Below the pieces are notes generated by a model. The model worked only from the letters and a program-made list of their open reading frames with translations. It was not told the origin of the DNA and searched no databases. The position numbers were made by a program, and so were the translations under genes. Positions 1 to 7,861 of a DNA stretch of 64,000 nt are shown here, piece by piece. Where the stretch lies: contig JBBATZ010000010.1 of assembly GCA_040398425.1 (NCBI GenBank), positions 1 through 64,000 on the forward strand, read 5' to 3'. The stretch's first letter is position 1, and each line of letters starts with the position of its first letter. This DNA is from UBA7672 sp040398425 (GTDB taxonomy: Bacteria > Pseudomonadota > Alphaproteobacteria > Caulobacterales > Hyphomonadaceae).

Positions 1-206
1 CGCTGGCCCTGCTTTGTCGGAGCGCAGCGTTTGAACGCGCTGTGTTCGTAGCGCTGTGCCTCGCGATCGACAAAACAAGACCGGGCGTCGGCATGAGTGA
101 GCAGTTTGGCGAAATCTACGAACGGGTCCCCGTCGTCGCCGCACAGCGCGCGGTTCGTTTCTTGAAGGTTCGCGCCAAGGAAGCAGGTCGAGCCGCCGCG
201 GCGTGA
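1..206 (+). CDS. C-terminal end of an unidentified protein (5' truncated by window edge)
   Basis: Frame 3 is open from the window edge to a TGA at 204-206, giving 67 residues ending in a basic, alanine-rich tail (...RFLKVRAKEAG...). I do not recognise the family. The start lies outside the window. A GC-rich hairpin about 120 bases downstream could end the transcript. Confidence is limited because only the tail is visible. Confidence 0.4.
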   Translation, partial: LALLCRSAAFERAVFVALCLAIDKTRPGVGMSEQFGEIYERVPVVAAQRAVRFLKVRAKEAGRAAAA

Positions 207-322
207 GCAGGTCTTGAAGGTCTGCGGCGATCGAGTGTGGTTTTATCGTCCAGCATCAGCTGACGTCAGCGGCATCTCGGCTCGCTATTTCGCAAATTGA
301 TCTGTGGCGCTTGATGTAATTG

Positions 323-348
323 CGGGGCGCCAGTTGCCCGGCGCCCCG
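323..348 (+). terminator. GC-rich hairpin, possible terminator of the preceding gene
   Basis: CGGGGCGCC (323-331) and GGCGCCCCG (340-348) form a perfect 9-bp stem around an 8-nt loop. Only two T residues follow, so it is not a classical intrinsic terminator. It lies 117 bases after the truncated gene's stop. Confidence 0.35.
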
Positions 349-860
349 TTGCCGCTAACCCGGGGTTGGGGGGTGGGTTCGCGGCAAGAAGATTTGTTGC
401 AGATTCGTGACGTTTTTTCAAGGCCGCGCCTGGTCAGGAATGATGGTCTGACATTCAACGCGATTTTAGCGCGCGCCATCGTGCCGATCCGGTAGCGCGC
501 ATCATACCGGGCAACGCTGGTATCGAGACGCCGCTATAAAGGCTCCGGCGTGGCGACGGTTCACGCCGGCCCTGGATCCGAGTAATTCCGCGGCGTTCGC
601 ACCGGAAGACGCGGCATCTCCATGACGGCCTGTAACCACGCGCTGTGACGCGGTCAGGATGCCCGGTGAAATGTGTCGTGAGCTTGCGGCCGTTCCCAGC
701 GGACCTGAGCCTACGGTTTTCCATAGCTTGGCGGCAGGCTCCGCGCCTGCGATCAAGCTCCGGGTTGGGGGACGGGCTAGAGATACTGCGCCTTCGCGCC
801 GTGTCTCGCAGCTACTGCTGGCGGCGGTTCTATCTGCGGTCGCCTTGCATTTAGCGCGTT
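349..860. other. Gene-poor stretch, no supported gene
   Basis: Between the hairpin at 323-348 and the palindrome at 861-893 no reading frame has a ribosome binding site plus recognisable protein features. Short open frames exist on both strands (for example 659-880 on the plus strand), but their predicted peptides look like chance translations of GC-rich DNA. It may be a decayed locus or a junction between two regions. Confidence 0.5.
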
Positions 861-893
861 TGCGACATGCCCCTGCTTGAGGGGCATGTCGCA
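861..893. terminator. Perfect 13-bp inverted repeat downstream of the leftward five-gene operon
   Basis: TGCGACATGCCCC (861-873) is exactly complementary to GGGGCATGTCGCA (881-893), with a 7-nt loop. It lies 82 bases past the last stop codon of the leftward operon ending at 975, so it is a reasonable end-of-transcript structure. No T-tract follows on either strand, so a protein-binding palindrome is an alternative. Confidence 0.5.
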
Positions 894-974
894 CGTCGCA
901 TTTCTACGGGATGATCTGCTGGAATCGCCGCGAGCGTAACTCGCGCCTTCACCTGTCCCCTGCTAGTGCCGCCC

Positions 975-1289
975 CTATGCAACGTCTGACGCGATCGCGA
1001 CAGTGACCTGCCATACCAGGAGTGCCTGGCGCGATGCGGCGTACGCGGACAGCCAGGCTTGCCTGCCAGCCCTGTACCCTTCCCTGTTGAATCGCCGCGA
1101 ATTCGTTGTTGTGACGCCTGGAATTCCCTGTTCGCAGGCCGCTTCGTGGAGGCCAGAAGTCCATGACTTGCCTGAATCTGGCGTCTCTGCTCGGGCGCGC
1201 CCGAATTTTGCGCGCGCGAGTTCTGCACAGAATCGCTGTTCTTCGCTGCTGTTCTCAGGCGTCCATCGGACAGGCACGTCTGCGATCAT
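975..1289 (-). CDS. Small hypothetical protein, last gene of five-gene operon
   Basis: This encodes 104 residues. The ATG (1289-1287) overlaps the TGA of the upstream gene as ATGA, the usual sign of translational coupling, and this is the main reason to accept it. The N-terminal half is charged (SSEEQRFCAELARAKFGRAR). The C-terminal half has a conserved-looking HEAACEQGI and NREGYRAGRQAWLSAY pattern, which faintly recalls DUF2799-type proteins (H...C...G...Y..GR..GL), but I cannot confirm that family. There is no signal peptide or clear membrane span. Role unknown; its context is a membrane/lipoprotein operon next to the cbb3 oxidase region. Confidence 0.5.
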   Translation of the reverse strand: MIADVPVRWTPENSSEEQRFCAELARAKFGRARAETPDSGKSWTSGLHEAACEQGIPGVTTTNSRRFNREGYRAGRQAWLSAYAASRQALLVWQVTVAIASDVA

Positions 1290-1585
1290 GCGTGCGAGAG
1301 CCCGCGAGGCAGTAGCCGCCCCACCAGATAGACCACACCTGCGATCGCAAACTCGATCACCGCGGACGGCACAATGCGATCCGACAAACTTTCGTAGGCC
1401 GCCTGGTCGGATGAGAGAATGACGCTGGTGGTGGCGATCCCTACGCCTCCGATCAAGACGGCCAGGCCCGTCGCTGTCCAGTGGAGGCCTCGTCCGAGCC
1501 TGGTCGCCAGGGCCGCATCTTCCCGATCTGCGATAGGCCGGACCGGGCAATTGCGCGCAACCGTTACGCTGCCTCGCAGCATCAT
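1286..1585 (-). CDS. Small protein with two predicted membrane spans
   Basis: This encodes 99 residues with a short basic N-terminus and two hydrophobic stretches, at about residues 38-57 (GLAVLIGGVGIATTSVIL) and 75-91 (IEFAIAGVVYLVGRLL). They are separated by a polar loop, predicting a hairpin in the inner membrane. The ATG at 1585-1583 overlaps the stop of the upstream 31-residue gene (TGATG), and its own stop overlaps the next start, so the three genes are tightly coupled. A GTG one codon upstream (1588) is an alternative start. I recognise no family. Confidence 0.65.
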   Translation of the reverse strand: MMLRGSVTVARNCPVRPIADREDAALATRLGRGLHWTATGLAVLIGGVGIATTSVILSSDQAAYESLSDRIVPSAVIEFAIAGVVYLVGRLLPRGLSHA

Positions 1586-1680
1586 CACTCCCTGCTTATG
1601 ATCGCGACCGCGCCGAGGGTGGCGGCGAAGAGACCCATAATGATCAGGACGGTGGGAACGAAAAGCGCTTCGAGCGACAT
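1585..1680 (-). CDS. 31-residue single-span membrane peptide
   Basis: The product starts MSLEALFVPTVLIIMGLF and continues AATLGAVAIISRE. It is almost entirely one hydrophobic helix with acidic residues near the N-terminus and an RE C-terminus. A GGAAAC ribosome-binding sequence lies 4-6 bases before the ATG, and the stop overlaps the next gene's start (TGATG). Tiny single-span proteins often act as accessory subunits of membrane oxidases (CydX- or CcoQ-like size), but I see no family-specific signature; the comparison rests on size, topology and the nearby cbb3 locus. Confidence 0.6.
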   Translation of the reverse strand: MSLEALFVPTVLIIMGLFAATLGAVAIISRE

Positions 1681-1702
1681 CTGAGTTTCCGTATTTAAGG
1701 GA

Positions 1703-1975
1703 TCAGGCTTCGGGTGAGCACGACGGCAGGCGATAGGAATCATCTGAATCGCAGGCGTACGTTTTCGCGCTTGTGGTGACGCGCCACGAGATCTTGGCGG
1801 GCTGCCGGTTGACGTCGGTGATTACAATCTGGGCCGGGTCGACGCCCTCGATGGCAGCGACGGTGGCCTCGCGAAGTTTTGCTTCCGATGTCGGCAGCGG
1901 CGCGCCGACGGCGCAGGCGGAGAGCGCCATGGCCGCGCCGGCGATGATCAGAGTGAAGCTTCCGGGTATTCGCAT
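1703..1975 (-). CDS. Small secreted lipoprotein of unknown function
   Basis: This encodes 90 residues with a lipoprotein signal peptide: MRI, a hydrophobic core, then lipobox LSAC with Cys21 as the predicted lipidated residue. The mature part contains a small domain (SEAKLREATVAAIEG...TYACDSDDSYRLPSC) with two further cysteines that could form a disulphide. A strong AGGAGG ribosome binding site lies 7 bases before the ATG. It starts two bases after the upstream gene's stop, so it is the second gene of the operon. Export to the outer or inner membrane periplasmic face is expected; the function is unknown. Confidence 0.75.
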   Translation of the reverse strand: MRIPGSFTLIIAGAAMALSACAVGAPLPTSEAKLREATVAAIEGVDPAQIVITDVNRQPAKISWRVTTSAKTYACDSDDSYRLPSCSPEA

Positions 1976-1977
1976 TG

Positions 1978-2391
1978 TCAGGCCTCCTGCTTCGATTTTG
2001 AGGCGCAGCAGCAGTCGCGCTGCTTCGCTGGAAGGTGCTGGACGACCCGGTAAGTCAGGTCGCGCCCATCGCTTTCGTGAATGGTGATGTAGCTGCCGAG
2101 CGCAAGCGTGTGATCGCCGAGGCGATAGACAGGTTCGTCATCACCTTCACGGGCTTCGTCATAATGTATGAACCAGTGCGATCCGTGATGCGTCAGCTTT
2201 CCATCTGCATCGCGCTCGTCACCCGGCTTGAACCGAATGACCGAGCATTCGTCGCGATGCGCCTGCCATTTCTCGACCGAGAGCTTGCTGTCAGGGTCCA
2301 GCGGGGCATTGATGACGTACCCCTGGCTATCATCGCCTGCCGGAAAGCCGGGGTTTCGGGCCAACCGCAACACAACCTGAGTCAAAGACAT
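1978..2391 (-). CDS. Conserved hypothetical protein, first gene of five-gene operon
   Basis: This encodes 137 residues starting MSLTQVVLRLARNPGFPAGD. I chose this start over an in-frame one 24 bases upstream because GGAGG sits 5 bases before it. The protein is soluble and acidic, with patches such as DGKLTHHGSHWFIHYDEA and GDDEPVYRLGDHTLALGSYITI that look strongly conserved, and a cysteine-rich tail (QRDCCCASK). I recall similar proteins as conserved hypotheticals in alphaproteobacteria, without an assigned function. Histidines and the C-terminal CCC could bind metal, but this is speculation. An FNR/FixK-like box sits about 50 bases upstream. Confidence 0.75.
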   Translation of the reverse strand: MSLTQVVLRLARNPGFPAGDDSQGYVINAPLDPDSKLSVEKWQAHRDECSVIRFKPGDERDADGKLTHHGSHWFIHYDEAREGDDEPVYRLGDHTLALGSYITIHESDGRDLTYRVVQHLPAKQRDCCCASKSKQEA

Positions 2392-2441
2392 GCATGCCTC
2401 CACTGCTTGAGGCACGCTGCAACTGTCCCCGCCCGACCTGT

Positions 2442-2455
2442 CTGATTCAGATCAA
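2442..2455. promoter_or_regulatory. Candidate FNR/FixK-type box between divergent genes
   Basis: CTGAT-TCAG-ATCAA matches the FNR/FixK palindrome TTGAT-N4-ATCAA with one mismatch at the first base. Its centre is about 57 bases from the start of the leftward five-gene operon (2391) and about 69 bases from the likely start of the rightward hybrid kinase (2518), a position from which one dimer could control both. A FixK-like regulator is encoded at 14816-15550. Confidence 0.5.
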
Positions 2456-2517
2456 GCGCCCGATGTATGCTTTGTCGCAGATTTCGCCTCAGCTGTGGAA
2501 TCCGCCTGGATCAGCCG

Positions 2518-4140
2518 ATGAGGGACAAAACGCGAGTTCGCGGCGGCCTTCCGCCTTCTGGCGCCGTCGCCGGCCTTCCCATAGGATTACCGGATGTCTG
2601 GACACTGCCGGAGACGGATTTGAACTCGCTCTTCACCGACGACCGCTTCCGGATCGTCCCGGAAACCATGGTCGATGGCCTTATCGTCATCGATGCGACC
2701 GGCACGATCCAGTATGTGAACCCCGGTTGCGAGAAACTGTTCAAGTACGCCTCGGGCGAACTGATCGGCGAGAACGTCTCAAAGCTGATGCCTGCCTCGC
2801 AGGCCGTAACTCACGACAGACACCTGTCGCGCCATCGCGAGACGCGCGTGAAACGTATTATCGGGATGGGGCGCGAGCTCAGCGGGCTGAAGTCCGACGG
2901 AGTCGTGTTCCCCATGTATCTTTCCGTCGGCGAAGCAGAGATGGCCAACGGCGTCATCTTCGTCGGCATCATCTATGACCTCACGGACAAGAAACGCGCC
3001 GAAGAGATGATCCTGCATCACCAGAAGCTGGATGCCATTGGCCAGCTTTCTGGCGGCATTGCGCATGACTTCAACAATATTCTCAGCGTCATCGGCGGCA
3101 ATCTCGAGATGATCGCCGCGGTGGAATTGCCGCCGGCTGCTCGCCGGGCGGTTGCTCGTGCTCAGGAAGCTGCTGTGCGCGCGGCCCGGATCACTCAGCG
3201 CCTGCTTGCCTTTGCGCGCAAACAGCCGCTGACGCGCCAACCTCTCAACCTCAACAAGGCGCTTGAGGACATGGAGGAGATGCTGCAACGGGCGATTGGC
3301 GAGCAGATCCAGGTTCGCATGCATCTGTCAGACGATCCGGGGATCGTGGAGACGGATATCGACCAGTTCGAGACCGCAATCCTGAACCTGGCGGTGAATG
3401 CACGCGATGCCATGCCGGATGGCGGCGTAATTGACATCGAGACTGAGGGGGTCAGCTTCGAGGACGAGCCCCGCACGGCGCAGGAAGCTCCGCCCGGTGA
3501 ATACCTGCGTGTGTCGATTTCAGACACAGGCGTCGGCATGACGCCCGACGTATGTGCGCGTGCGATCGAACCGTTTTTCACCACGAAGGAGGTTGGATCC
3601 GGGACGGGCCTCGGGCTCAGCATGGTGTATGGTCTTATGAAACAGCTGGGCGGACACGCGCGACTTTACAGCGAAGTGGGGCGCGGCACGCGTGTAAGCT
3701 TGTTCTTCCCCCGCGCAGACGGCGCTGTCACTGCACGCCGAGTCGTTTCTGATCAGACCGTTCATATGGGTCGCGGCGAAACCTTGCTTGTCGTAGAAGA
3801 CGATCCAGATGTGCGGTTGATCACTGTCTCGCGCCTGGAAAGTCTCGGCTATCGCGTCAAGATCGCGGCGGACGGTCATAGCGCTCTGGAGGTCCTGGCT
3901 CGCGATCCGGATATCGCCCTTGCGCTTGTGGATATTGTCATGCCGGGCGGGATGGATGGCCACGCGCTTGCCGACGAAATCGACAGGCGCCTTCCGCAAA
4001 TGAAAATCATACTGACTTCGGGCTATTCGCCACGCATGGCGAACGCGGGCACGCAGACAGACCGGCCATTCCTGCCGAAGCCATCGTCACGGACGCAACT
4101 GGCGGAGGTCATTCACGACACGCTTCACCCGAAGGAATGA
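2518..4140 (+). CDS. FixL-like PAS hybrid sensor histidine kinase with receiver domain
   Basis: This encodes 540 residues. It has an N-terminal FixL-type PAS domain (FRIVPETMVDGLIVIDATGT...IIGMGRELSG...FPMYLSVGE), a dimerisation/phosphoacceptor domain with GGIAHDFNN, an ATPase domain (LNLAVNARDAMPDGG, DTGVGM, GTGLGLSMVYG) and a C-terminal receiver (VVEDDPDV...ALVDIVMPGGMDG...LPKP). No membrane span is visible, so it is cytosolic. In haem-binding FixL proteins a histidine precedes the IIGIGR motif; here the residue is arginine (KRIIGMGR), so oxygen sensing through haem at that site is doubtful. An ATG at 2467 is an alternative start. It converges with an OmpR-type regulator (12-base gap) and lies next to the cbb3 operon, suggesting respiratory control. 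Confidence 0.85.
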   Translation: MRDKTRVRGGLPPSGAVAGLPIGLPDVWTLPETDLNSLFTDDRFRIVPETMVDGLIVIDATGTIQYVNPGCEKLFKYASGELIGENVSKLMPASQAVTHDRHLSRHRETRVKRIIGMGRELSGLKSDGVVFPMYLSVGEAEMANGVIFVGIIYDLTDKKRAEEMILHHQKLDAIGQLSGGIAHDFNNILSVIGGNLEMIAAVELPPAARRAVARAQEAAVRAARITQRLLAFARKQPLTRQPLNLNKALEDMEEMLQRAIGEQIQVRMHLSDDPGIVETDIDQFETAILNLAVNARDAMPDGGVIDIETEGVSFEDEPRTAQEAPPGEYLRVSISDTGVGMTPDVCARAIEPFFTTKEVGSGTGLGLSMVYGLMKQLGGHARLYSEVGRGTRVSLFFPRADGAVTARRVVSDQTVHMGRGETLLVVEDDPDVRLITVSRLESLGYRVKIAADGHSALEVLARDPDIALALVDIVMPGGMDGHALADEIDRRLPQMKIILTSGYSPRMANAGTQTDRPFLPKPSSRTQLAEVIHDTLHPKE

Positions 4141-4152
4141 TCGGATCTGGCG

Positions 4153-4887
4153 TCAACCCGACCACACAACGCCGCTGGCCAGGACATAGCCTTCCCCCCT
4201 CACCGTCTGGATCAACTGCGATGCGTCTGTGTGCGCTGCGAGCTTCCGCCGCAGGCGACTGACCAGCGTGTCGATGCTGCGGTCGAAGGCGCTCCAGTCA
4301 TCCTTCCGTGTCACATCGGCGATTGCGTCGCGCGAGAGCACGCGATTGGGGCGCTCCACCAGGGCTGCGATGAGATTGTACTCAGCTCCGGTGAGCTCGA
4401 TGTGATCGCCTGTTCTCGTCTTCAGCTCGCGGCGCAACGGCGTGAGTACGAACGCATCGAAGCGACACTGGCGCTCGGGCGTTGCGGTGTCTCCGGGAGC
4501 GACAGGCGGGCGAGCGCGGCGCAGGACGGCGCGCATTCGCGCAAGCAGTTCCCGCAATTCAAACGGCTTGGCGATGTAGTCGTCTGCGCCCACTTCGAGG
4601 CCGACCACCCGGTCTATCATCGCCCCCTTCCCGGACAGGATTATGATCGGAATTGTTGTCGCACGGCGGAGATCGCCCGCTAGCGTAAGCCCGTCACCGC
4701 CCGGCATGTTGAGGTCGAGCAGGATCAGGTCGGGCTGGCTGGCGGCGATCTGCGCGCGCGCTTCCGTGACATTTCCGGCCTCGCGGATGGCATATCCTTC
4801 GGTGGACAGAAAATCCGCCACGGTTTCACGCAAGCCGATGTCGTCATCGACGATAAGAATATATCCTTGGGAAACTGACCCAGACAA
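4153..4887 (-). CDS. OmpR/PhoB-family DNA-binding response regulator
   Basis: This encodes 244 residues. The receiver domain (ILIVDDD near the start, phosphoacceptor Asp in DLILLDLNMPGGDG, the switch Lys in DYIAKPF) is followed by a winged-helix domain (LTGAEYNLIAALVERPNRVLSRDAI...LVSRLRRKL...TVRGEGYVLA). I chose a TTG start at 4887 because AGGAG lies 7 bases upstream; a GTG at 4932 with no clear ribosome site is the alternative. It faces the FixL-like hybrid kinase tail to tail and is the nearest candidate partner, although FixL normally pairs with a FixJ/NarL-type regulator rather than an OmpR type. Confidence 0.85.
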   Translation of the reverse strand: MSGSVSQGYILIVDDDIGLRETVADFLSTEGYAIREAGNVTEARAQIAASQPDLILLDLNMPGGDGLTLAGDLRRATTIPIIILSGKGAMIDRVVGLEVGADDYIAKPFELRELLARMRAVLRRARPPVAPGDTATPERQCRFDAFVLTPLRRELKTRTGDHIELTGAEYNLIAALVERPNRVLSRDAIADVTRKDDWSAFDRSIDTLVSRLRRKLAAHTDASQLIQTVRGEGYVLASGVVWSG

Positions 4888-5022
4888 ACGCCACGCTCCT
4901 GCCCGCTGCAGGCCCGTTTCAGAGGCTACCACGCAAACTCAAGGGCCATCGTCCGGAACGGCTGTCAACTCGGGAGTGTGGCGGACGATATCCAGATGCG
5001 TGCCCTGGCAAAAGGCTGGTGC

Positions 5023-5172
5023 TCAGCTTGGCCGGTCATGATCCAGCAGCACCCGGGCGGCGGCGCCTGCAGGATCATCGAATTGCCCCGATCTAAGGGA
5101 CCAGATGAATGCCACGAGACCTCCAAGCGCCAGCACCATAGCGCCCAGGATCATCAAGATAAGGACATCCAT
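5023..5172 (-). CDS. ccoS: cbb3-type cytochrome oxidase assembly protein CcoS
   Basis: This encodes 49 residues, one N-terminal membrane helix (VLILMILGAMVLALGGLVAFIWSLRSGQFDD) followed by a short polar tail. The WSLRSGQFDD sequence right after the span is the CcoS hallmark. CcoS is needed for copper and haem insertion into the cbb3 oxidase. GGGAGG lies before the ATG at 5172, which begins one base after the ccoI stop, so the two are translated together. It is the last gene of the ccoNOQPGHIS operon. Confidence 0.9.
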   Translation of the reverse strand: MDVLILMILGAMVLALGGLVAFIWSLRSGQFDDPAGAAARVLLDHDRPS

Positions 5173-5173
5173 C

Positions 5174-7384
5174 TTACGACCTCCCATGCGATTTGCGGCC
5201 ACCGGACAGACGGAGTGCATTCAGGGTCACAATCGCCGACGAGGATGACATCGCAATGGCGGCTACCATAGGCGTCGCCCAGCCCAGCAGAGCGATCGGG
5301 ATCGCAACCAGGTTGTAGACTGTTGCAAATGCGAAGTTCTCGCGGATGCGGTGGCGGGCCTTGCGGGCGATGGCGATGATGCGGGGAACGGACTGGAGGC
5401 TTTCGCCAGAGAATACGCAGTCACTGGCGAGGCGCGAGACATCGACCGCACCACCCGGCGCCAGCGAGGCGTGGGCCATTGCGAGGGCGGCGGCGTCGTT
5501 GAAACCATCACCGACCATCAGAACCTTTGCGCCTGAACGTTCCAGATCCTGCAGGCGCTGCGCCTTGAGCTGAGGCGTGGCGGACGCGCGCCAGTCTGTG
5601 ATGCCCGCTGCCTGCGCGGCGCGTTCGACACGACCGGCGCTATCGCCCGAGAGCAGTTCGACAGACAGGCCCATGGCGCGGAGCTGGTCCACCGCGTCCT
5701 TGGCGTCGGGCCTCAGCCGGTCTTCGAACTGGAACATCACCGGATCGGCGCCTTCAATCGCGAACCACAAGTGCGCGCCATCGACACCCTTCGCGCCAAC
5801 AAACTCCGCGCGACCCAGCATCGCCACACGTCCGTCCACCAGGCCTGTGACGCCACTGCCGCCATGCTCCTCGACGCCTTGTGCAACAGGACCCGCACCA
5901 GCGGCGCTTGCGATCGCACGCGAGAATGGGTGACGGCTTGCCCGCGCCAGTTGGGCGGCCTCCGCGAGTTGATCTGGCGTCACGCCCGAATCGATCAGAA
6001 CAGGATCACCGAGGGTCAGCGTGCCTGTCTTGTCGAGGATCACGTGAGTGACAGTTGCGATACGCTCCAGTGCATCACCTGAGGACAGATATGCACCTGC
6101 GCGAAAGAGCCTTCCGGCAGCGACGATCTGCACGAGCGGCGCTGCGAGCGCGATCGCGCAAGGACAGGTGATGATCAGGACGGTGACGGCGATGAAGACT
6201 GCTTGCGGAAGGGGGGCGCCTGCAAACAGCCAGCCCACGAATCCCAGCGCGGCCATCGCATGGACCTGCGGTACATAGACGGCGACGGCTTTGTCGGCGA
6301 TGCGGCGATAGGACGATTTCTTCTGTTCGCCCGCTTCGAGCAGGCGCGCAATGTCTGCCATCAATGACTGGCTTACCGGGGCCAGCGCGAGCACCTCGAT
6401 CGGCGCCGAGAGATTGATTGCACCCGCATACAGCGTCTGACCGGGGAATGTTGGCGCCGGCTCCACCTCTCCCGTGACAAGCCGCAGATCGGCATCGCTT
6501 TCTCCGGAAACAACCTGTGCGTTGACCGGCAAACACTCTCCGGCCGCGATAAGCAGCCGATCGCCGGGGCGGATCTCCGAGGCGCGCACTGCCTCTGCAA
6601 TGCCTCTAACGCCAAGGCGCGTCGCGCTTGTCGTCTGCATGGCCGCAAGCGCATTGGCTGCAGCATAGGCCTGCCGGCGGAGGCGAGCGTCGAGATAGCG
6701 GCCAACGAGCAGGAAAAAGAGAAGCATGACAGAGGCGTCAAAATAGGTGTGAGCGCCGCCCGTAATGGTCGCATGCAGGCTGAGCGCCAGCGCCATGAGG
6801 ACCGCCAGTGAGATTGGCACATCCATGTTGAGCTGCCAGCGGCGGATCGCGCCCCATGCGGACTGAAAGAACACACGCCCTGAAAAAAGCGTCGCCGGGA
6901 CTGAGATAAGCGCAGACAGCCAGTGCAACTGCGTGCGCGTTTCGACAGGCAAATCCGTACCAAACCACAGGGCTTCCGACATAAGCATAACGCCCGCAGT
7001 GGCAATGCCAGCGACGGTCAGAGCGAGAAGCAATTTCTTTTCGGGGCGTGAGATCGCGCCGTCCGCCAGGCTCGGATCAACTGCAGCTGCGCCATAGCCG
7101 AGTTTGACAATCGCCTCGATGACCCGTCTCGCCGGCAGGCTTCCTGTCCACTCGACCCGCATGCGCCCGGTCGACAGGTTGAGACGAGCTACCTGCATGC
7201 CAGGAAGCCGCATGAGCGCGGTCTCGATCTTGGATATGCAGCCGGCGCAGCTGGCGCCACGAATCATTATGTCCAGAGTCAGGTTGCCGCCGGCCTCCGT
7301 CACAAAAGCGGATGGATCCCACGCGACGGAATCGAGGGATGCGGGCGCAAGACCACTGGGACACCCCTGAGCCAGCGCAGTCAT
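5174..7384 (-). CDS. ccoI: Copper-translocating P-type ATPase CcoI/FixI
   Basis: This encodes 736 residues. It has an N-terminal heavy-metal-associated domain with GASCAGC, several membrane spans, the transmembrane CPC metal site (ITCPCAIALA), the phosphorylation motif DKTGTLTLGDP and the hinge MVGDGFNDAAAL. In cbb3 loci this ATPase moves Cu(I) across the inner membrane for the CcoN binuclear centre. Its ATG overlaps the ccoH stop (ATGA) and it ends one base before ccoS, so it is embedded in the operon. All catalytic motifs look intact. Confidence 0.93.
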   Translation of the reverse strand: MTALAQGCPSGLAPASLDSVAWDPSAFVTEAGGNLTLDIMIRGASCAGCISKIETALMRLPGMQVARLNLSTGRMRVEWTGSLPARRVIEAIVKLGYGAAAVDPSLADGAISRPEKKLLLALTVAGIATAGVMLMSEALWFGTDLPVETRTQLHWLSALISVPATLFSGRVFFQSAWGAIRRWQLNMDVPISLAVLMALALSLHATITGGAHTYFDASVMLLFFLLVGRYLDARLRRQAYAAANALAAMQTTSATRLGVRGIAEAVRASEIRPGDRLLIAAGECLPVNAQVVSGESDADLRLVTGEVEPAPTFPGQTLYAGAINLSAPIEVLALAPVSQSLMADIARLLEAGEQKKSSYRRIADKAVAVYVPQVHAMAALGFVGWLFAGAPLPQAVFIAVTVLIITCPCAIALAAPLVQIVAAGRLFRAGAYLSSGDALERIATVTHVILDKTGTLTLGDPVLIDSGVTPDQLAEAAQLARASRHPFSRAIASAAGAGPVAQGVEEHGGSGVTGLVDGRVAMLGRAEFVGAKGVDGAHLWFAIEGADPVMFQFEDRLRPDAKDAVDQLRAMGLSVELLSGDSAGRVERAAQAAGITDWRASATPQLKAQRLQDLERSGAKVLMVGDGFNDAAALAMAHASLAPGGAVDVSRLASDCVFSGESLQSVPRIIAIARKARHRIRENFAFATVYNLVAIPIALLGWATPMVAAIAMSSSSAIVTLNALRLSGGRKSHGRS

Positions 7385-7860
7385 GACGCCACTTTGAGAA
7401 TTTTGGAGGCTTCGAAGACGGGTGTCGCTCCTCCGGGCTCGCTCGCCGTGATCTCGAGCTCAACGCGATGCGCTCCGTTCATCGCAACAGCTCCGGAATA
7501 TTCGCCAGGCGCGCGTTCGCCGAGCACCAGGGACTGGGCGCCCCTGCCCGGCATGATCATGTCCACCTCGACATTCAGACCCGTCACTGGGCCAGACGCC
7601 GACCTGAGCCTGACCAACAGGGTCGGATCGGTACTGCCAACCAGTCCAGCTTCCGCAGTCCAGCCGCGCTGAAGCTGCGCTTCGCGCCTTTCCAGCTGAT
7701 GATTGTAGTCAAGACCGAGCACGTAGGAGTTCTTCACCTGCTCGCCGGGGAACGTACCGACCGCGCGCACCACGAAGAACGTATCGGCCGCGATGACTAT
7801 GGCGAAGAAGCTGAAGATCCCCCAGAAAACATGAATTCCGCGTATCGGCTTCGTTGCCAT
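7381..7860 (-). CDS. ccoH: CcoH/FixH-family cbb3 oxidase assembly protein
   Basis: This encodes 159 residues from ATG 7860; an in-frame upstream ATG would add 47 residues of ccoG antisense-like sequence and is rejected because the operon start abuts the ccoG stop. A single N-terminal membrane helix (IHVFWGIFSFFAIVIAADTFFVVRA) precedes a periplasmic domain, including the family signature KNSYVLGLDYNHQLERREAQ. FixH/CcoH associates with the oxidase and stabilises the assembling complex. It lies between ccoG and ccoI, overlapping the latter by four bases. Confidence 0.88.
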   Translation of the reverse strand: MATKPIRGIHVFWGIFSFFAIVIAADTFFVVRAVGTFPGEQVKNSYVLGLDYNHQLERREAQLQRGWTAEAGLVGSTDPTLLVRLRSASGPVTGLNVEVDMIMPGRGAQSLVLGERAPGEYSGAVAMNGAHRVELEITASEPGGATPVFEASKILKVAS

Positions 7861-7861
7861 A

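Noticed and set aside
659..880. 73-codon plus-strand frame in the gene-poor stretch
   Set aside because: It has one hydrophobic patch but no ribosome site, and it ends inside the palindrome at 861-893.
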